From positions 1 through 10,208 of the forward strand of contig CALCYQ010000005.1 in the NCBI GenBank assembly GCA_937906385.1: 10,208 bases of DNA. The letters are read 5' to 3'. This DNA comes from an uncultured Candidatus Saccharibacteria bacterium. Its GTDB lineage: Bacteria > Patescibacteriota > Saccharimonadia > Saccharimonadales > Saccharimonadaceae. The translations under genes and the position numbers were made by a program. Positions within the stretch are counted from its first letter, which is position 1; each line of letters begins with the position of its first letter. A model generated the notes under the pieces. It searched no databases. It worked only from the letters and a program-made list of their open reading frames with translations, and had not been told where the DNA came from. This document shows, piece by piece, positions 6,339 through 10,208 of this stretch.

Positions 6339-7082
6339 CTATTGTGCACCTCCGTCGCAGTAAAGCGGAACTTCAATCTTAATCTGATCGAGATTGAACC
6401 CCTGCTTTTTTGCCCACTCATTTACGTTTTTAAGTGCGGTCTCTTTAGTAGTTTCATCACCACACCAGTTAAGCGATAAGATGTAAGCTTTTTTAGTTTT
6501 ATCGTAGGAAAAATGCGCATCAATGTCGTTTACTTTGAAACGATAAGGTAGTTTTGATGGCAATATAGAAATATCTTGGTCAAGAACTGGAGTCTTGCTT
6601 GTGTCGTAGTTTAATACGTCGCCGCGTGCGTCTTTGACATTTAGTTTATATTGGTCGTCAGCAATAATGAGTTCAACTTTGAATCTTTCGTTTTTGTCCG
6701 ATTGGACTTCGAAATAGTATTTTTTGCCATCATCTTTAGCGGTGTCTTTGCGATAATAGATGGTTTGAAAAGATGGATATTGTAAAGTAAAGAAATCGAT
6801 TAATTTGTTGCGCATCTTCGTATAGACGTTTAAGTCTATATTTAGCTCTTTTTGAACGCTAGAGAGGCCTACGATGTCTACGCCTGCTGCTTTGTTGCCG
6901 CCTGTCTCTTGGGTGTTTACAACTTCTCCTGATATTGCGTCCACATATGAATAACTACTGTTGTTGTTGGACGCGGCTAGGTAATATACACCAATAAATA
7001 TTAGCGTTATTAATATGCCGATGCCCAATACGCTGAGTACGCGTACCGTATCTTGATTTCTGCGTGGTCTTTTTTCTTCCAT
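6339..7082 (-). CDS. Single-span membrane protein with an external domain, unknown family
   Basis: 247 residues. A short basic cytoplasmic tail (MEEKRPRRNQ) is followed by one transmembrane helix (about 13-36), a flexible Asn/Ser/Gly-rich segment (37-66), then an external mixed alpha/beta-looking domain (about 67-247) with alternating charged and aromatic residues. Two late cysteines (C207, C242) could form a disulfide. No catalytic motif was seen. The start at 7082 is 1 nt after the TAA of the giant hydrolase gene, with AAAGG (7096-7092) nine nt upstream; its own stop is 1 nt before the next ATG. This tight spacing implies coupled translation and joint function with the hydrolase and the 373-residue protein. 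Its topology resembles the bitopic assembly proteins of Gram-positive conjugation systems, but I cannot show homology. Confidence 0.75.
   Translation of the reverse strand: MEEKRPRRNQDTVRVLSVLGIGILITLIFIGVYYLAASNNNSSYSYVDAISGEVVNTQETGGNKAAGVDIVGLSSVQKELNIDLNVYTKMRNKLIDFFTLQYPSFQTIYYRKDTAKDDGKKYYFEVQSDKNERFKVELIIADDQYKLNVKDARGDVLNYDTSKTPVLDQDISILPSKLPYRFKVNDIDAHFSYDKTKKAYILSLNWCGDETTKETALKNVNEWAKKQGFNLDQIKIEVPLYCDGGAQ
6347..6353 (-). promoter_or_regulatory. Strong Shine-Dalgarno that fixes the start at 6337
   Basis: GGAGGTG on the minus strand, nine nt before the ATG, lies inside the 3' end of the upstream coding region. It is the best ribosome binding site in the window. Confidence 0.8.
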
Positions 7083-7083
7083 T

Positions 7084-10000
7084 TTATTGCGCCTTTATTT
7101 TCTTAAATGTGCCCATATTTGGATAAACTTCGCTTGGATCCCATTCTTTATTCCATTTAGTCTCTTCGCAGCTACCGAATGCGGAGTTAGCGAGAAGCCA
7201 TTTACCGTCGCCGGTGATGCCACGTACGCCAATACAGTGTCCACCGTTACTGAATGGTTCTGGGCCACTACCGCAAGTCCAAATCATCCAGCCATCTCTT
7301 AAGGCGTCTGAGACTTGTTCGACCGTTGGTGAGCCCATATCTTCGGCGTGGATACCAAAGTGTTCGCCGATAGTTTCCGGTAACGCCCAGCTACTACCTA
7401 TACCATTTCCATTTTCGTCGCAAGCATGCATACCTTGTTGTCCGGCATAGAGACAAACTTCGTCTGGTAGATATTCTTTACCGGTTAGTCCGGATGCCAT
7501 CATGGCAAATGAGGCGCAGCCACAACCGCTAGTACACACAGTACCGCCGCAGCCGCTATCGTATGGAGAATTTGCCCACCTTTCGTCGCATTGCGCGTAG
7601 CATGGTACTTCGGTGACGGTTCCGCGACCGCATTCGCCGGTGCCCATGAATTTCGAGAAGAGACTTTCGAGCTTTGGCCAAATGTTGCCTGGGTCGGTAT
7701 GGTCATTATCTGGCGCATGCATGTGGCCGAGGACGCCTTGGTATTCTTGGAAGGCGCTCACGGATAAGCGACTTTCTTTTGTCCAGTCGACGCTAGTTTT
7801 GAGTGGAATGCCGGTTTCGGCGGAGAGTGCGACTAGGAATTTAGCGAGGTACTCCCACTCTTCTTGGCCGTAATTATTTTCATTGTATAGATACCATTCG
7901 CTGTTTGAGTAGCTTGGCGAAGAGAAGCCGATGATTTCAATTTGAATACCAGCGGTATTATCATGCGATGCGATGGCATCGGCCGGTTTCGTAATCGGAT
8001 AATGTTGGTAAACCTTCTTGGCCTTCATATTGATGGTAAAGTGTGGCGGATAGCCGCTGCCGTTGCTATAGATAGCTTCCAAATCGCCGCCAGCATCGCC
8101 GCCTTCGGTGCTATGGAGAAGGATTTTGTTTGGACCTTTGCCGCCACCCTTTGGCAAGTCGGTGATAAAGTCGCCAAGGTGCGCCGAGTCGCCAGAACCG
8201 CTGAGGACTTTCTTTTCATAACCTTCAAAGCCGCTTGTAATCCAGCCATCAGTCCATTTGACGCTTGATTGAGCAACGGTAGCATTGGAGCTTGTACTGT
8301 TGCTGGCATTTTCGCCGATGGCTTGGGAAAGTGCTTCCCAGTCCATGTGATCTTGGAGATAGGCGAATTTGCGATCTTGCATTAGATTTAGATCATAATG
8401 TCTCACGGCTGCGTAGCCATCGCTTCCCCAGCCGGCTTCGATAATTGTAAGGTCATCGCCGTTTACGGCTAAGACAACGCCGGTGTGGCCAGCCGTGCTG
8501 GATGCGTAGGTGCTTGGACCAGAAACGCTAAAGATAGAGAATGGACGCGGCTCTGTGCCGACTTCGAGACCGTAGGCCGATAAACCTTCTGCAACATCTA
8601 CGCCGTTGTGGCAAGAAATGCAACCTTTTTTACTGCCGCCTGTTAAAATAGATTGGCCTTCGACGTCCGTAAAGAGTTGCACGAAATAAGTACTCATACT
8701 GACGCAGTTCCACTTTTTGAGCGATGGTACCCATTTATCGTCATTGCTGGAGTCTTTAAAGTGGGCGACGATTTTTTCAGCTTGTTCGTCGGTGAGGCCG
8801 CCAGAGACATTTACGGTTTCTTCACAATCGCAATCGTCGTTTTGGCCGTCGGTGTCATGCTTAGTCATGCCGAGGCCTTCAATAATGAGGTCTGCAAATA
8901 GCTCGGCTCCTTTAGCGGATGGATGGACGTAATCATCCATATTGCCAGTAGGGTCTTTGCTAGCTTCGCCTTTCCAGTCCATTAAGATAACTTTTGGATT
9001 TTCATCGGCGGTTTTCTTGAATAATTCGTTATTTGAGTTGTATGTATTAGCGTAGTCGCGGTGATAGTTTGTTAATAATATGATGCGATCGCAACTCGAA
9101 GCGAGCTCAAGCAAGGTATCGATGTCTTCTTGCGTAACATAGAAGCCTTCTGCGCCGTTATTTGACCCAAGTGCGAAGACGAGGTTCTTGCGAAGCTTGC
9201 CACTTTCTTTTACGCTTTTTAGGATATCGAGACCGTTAGTATTACTTCCCTCGCCGCTAACATAATGGAAGGATTTACTGGACTGGACGTAGTAATCGGC
9301 ATTTGGAAGGCGGGTTTGATAGTAGCTTTTGCGGATAGCAGAAATAGAGTCGCCAATCCAAGTGACGTCAGAGCCGTCGCCGGAATAATTACCGTTACCA
9401 CCTTGGCCGTTGCCGCCACCACCATTGAACGTGCCGCCATCGCAGTCGATGTTTAGAGAATGCGGCTCTGCGTCAATCTGTTTGTGGATATCGGATAAAT
9501 CTGGATAATCGCCGCCAATTGGGATATTTTGTTCCTTGGCAAGTTCGGCGGAAGTTGGCCAACCGTTTTCGTGTGCGATTTCGTCAGCGAGGTCGGTCCA
9601 TTGCTTAACCACTGGCCAATAGACGGTCTCGTGATCGGCGCATTCAATTTGCGGGCAGTAATGTTCAATTTCGGCCATGAAGAAGCCCTTATAATCGAAA
9701 TTGTTTGGGTCGGTGTACTGGAAGGCATCCGCGTAAATACCATTTCGCATAAAGTCGACCATAAAGCCAGCAATCATATTTTGGATACTACGATACATCG
9801 ACCAGCCGCCGTGTCCTGTAGTATAACTATCTTCTGAGCTGTCGATATTATAGAAATGACTACTGCCGTAGGTTAGGCCCATCCAGTTATAATAGCCTTT
9901 ATCCGCTACGCCACCATCGACACCTGCTCCGGCGCCTACGTTGGATTCCATCACGGCCTGCGCGAATGGTAGTTCCCACGGCACGCCGTATTGAATTTGC

Positions 10001-10208
10001 AAGTTCATTGCTACGACTGCGTATTGTTTGACGAAGTTGCGGAATCTTTCTTCAGTACTGTCGCCTGTCACCTCGCCGCCGCAGTTGCCGGTAATGTTGT
10101 GTCCATTTTTGCACGCGTCCGGGTCGTAGAACATGATGTTGTTTGCGGCATAAAGATCAAGGTCGGCGTCAGAAAGCGCGGCGGTCGTTTTAGTAAAAAT
10201 TGGCGATT
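7084..10208 (-). CDS. Giant multi-domain peptidoglycan hydrolase, 5' partial (glucosaminidase, SGNH, CHAP, amidase, C39-like)
   Basis: At least 1040 residues. The frame stays open through the right edge: 24 coding-like codons (including SDADLDLYAANN) precede the Met at 10134, so the true start and any signal peptide lie outside. Numbering from that Met: 27-192, glucosaminidase-like glycan-cleaving domain, likely catalytic Glu63 in VMES, with YNWMGLTYG; 233-256, Gly/Asn linker; 256-422, SGNH hydrolase with GDSIS (Ser263), GSNN (323-326) and DYVH (Asp401, His404), possibly a deacetylase; 446-600, CHAP peptidase/amidase with Cys477, His550 and Glu566; 603-625, Ser/Asn linker; 650-830, zinc amidase of the Amidase_2 type with His674, His804 and Asp814; 842-1016, C39-like cysteine peptidase with Gln848, Cys871, His966 and Asn983. 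There are 23 cysteines, 12 of them at 835-989, which fits an extracellular, disulfide-rich protein. It heads the visible part of a three-gene operon. Confidence 0.9.
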   Translation of the reverse strand, partial: SPIFTKTTAALSDADLDLYAANNIMFYDPDACKNGHNITGNCGGEVTGDSTEERFRNFVKQYAVVAMNLQIQYGVPWELPFAQAVMESNVGAGAGVDGGVADKGYYNWMGLTYGSSHFYNIDSSEDSYTTGHGGWSMYRSIQNMIAGFMVDFMRNGIYADAFQYTDPNNFDYKGFFMAEIEHYCPQIECADHETVYWPVVKQWTDLADEIAHENGWPTSAELAKEQNIPIGGDYPDLSDIHKQIDAEPHSLNIDCDGGTFNGGGGNGQGGNGNYSGDGSDVTWIGDSISAIRKSYYQTRLPNADYYVQSSKSFHYVSGEGSNTNGLDILKSVKESGKLRKNLVFALGSNNGAEGFYVTQEDIDTLLELASSCDRIILLTNYHRDYANTYNSNNELFKKTADENPKVILMDWKGEASKDPTGNMDDYVHPSAKGAELFADLIIEGLGMTKHDTDGQNDDCDCEETVNVSGGLTDEQAEKIVAHFKDSSNDDKWVPSLKKWNCVSMSTYFVQLFTDVEGQSILTGGSKKGCISCHNGVDVAEGLSAYGLEVGTEPRPFSIFSVSGPSTYASSTAGHTGVVLAVNGDDLTIIEAGWGSDGYAAVRHYDLNLMQDRKFAYLQDHMDWEALSQAIGENASNSTSSNATVAQSSVKWTDGWITSGFEGYEKKVLSGSGDSAHLGDFITDLPKGGGKGPNKILLHSTEGGDAGGDLEAIYSNGSGYPPHFTINMKAKKVYQHYPITKPADAIASHDNTAGIQIEIIGFSSPSYSNSEWYLYNENNYGQEEWEYLAKFLVALSAETGIPLKTSVDWTKESRLSVSAFQEYQGVLGHMHAPDNDHTDPGNIWPKLESLFSKFMGTGECGRGTVTEVPCYAQCDERWANSPYDSGCGGTVCTSGCGCASFAMMASGLTGKEYLPDEVCLYAGQQGMHACDENGNGIGSSWALPETIGEHFGIHAEDMGSPTVEQVSDALRDGWMIWTCGSGPEPFSNGGHCIGVRGITGDGKWLLANSAFGSCEETKWNKEWDPSEVYPNMGTFKKIKAQ

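Noticed and set aside
6338..6421. Longer N-terminus for the 373-residue protein starting at 6421
   Set aside because: The extra 28 codons lie inside the upstream gene, are basic and atypical, and a strong GGAGGTG site points to the ATG at 6337.
10132..10134. Met at 10134 as the start of the giant hydrolase
   Set aside because: The frame stays open for 24 more coding-like codons to the right edge, no Shine-Dalgarno precedes this ATG, and an exported protein should have a signal peptide, which is not seen after it.

Overview
The window reads as a stretch of bacterial chromosome from a Gram-positive-type organism, most probably a Candidate Phyla Radiation bacterium close to Saccharibacteria (TM7). 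The basis is the style of the proteins: a two-helix type IV secretion pilin-like segment, a very large multi-enzyme wall hydrolase, a GtrA/GtrII pair, short spacers and moderate-to-low GC. No rRNA or taxonomic marker is present, so this is an inference. UGA is used as a stop (gene at 2261-2569) and all frames read normally with the standard bacterial code.

Left block, minus strand (1-1990): a 530-residue polytopic GtrII-type glucosyltransferase, followed after 1 nt by a GtrA-family membrane protein that runs off the left edge. Together they suggest lipid-linked glucose transfer to a surface glycan. A divergent spacer (1991-2052) carries a near-consensus promoter for a tRNA-Ala(GGC) gene with an encoded CCA end (2053-2128).

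Middle block: a plus-strand pair (2261-3702) with a good promoter. It encodes a small secreted protein that looks truncated and, overlapping by ATGA, an exported protein that joins a pilin-like transmembrane module to an alpha/beta-hydrolase (esterase-like) domain through a Ser/Thr/Pro linker. A minus-strand membrane protein (3680-4225) converges on it with a 23-base overlap. Divergent from that is a sugar-phosphate nucleotidyltransferase (4271-5179), whose -10 box overlaps the opposite-strand -10 box. A perfect 11-bp bidirectional terminator (5181-5208) ends this gene and the operon coming from the right.

Right block, minus strand (5216 to the right edge): three genes read leftward with 1-nt spacers. 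The first is a protein of at least 1040 residues with five recognisable wall-active catalytic domains (glucosaminidase, SGNH hydrolase, CHAP, zinc amidase, C39-like cysteine peptidase). Its reading frame is open to the right edge, so the apparent Met at 10134 is internal. It is followed by two single-span membrane proteins with large external domains. The likely theme is cell-surface and peptidoglycan remodelling, possibly as the wall-opening part of a type IV secretion-like or host-attachment apparatus. That role is inferred from domain content and operon structure only.
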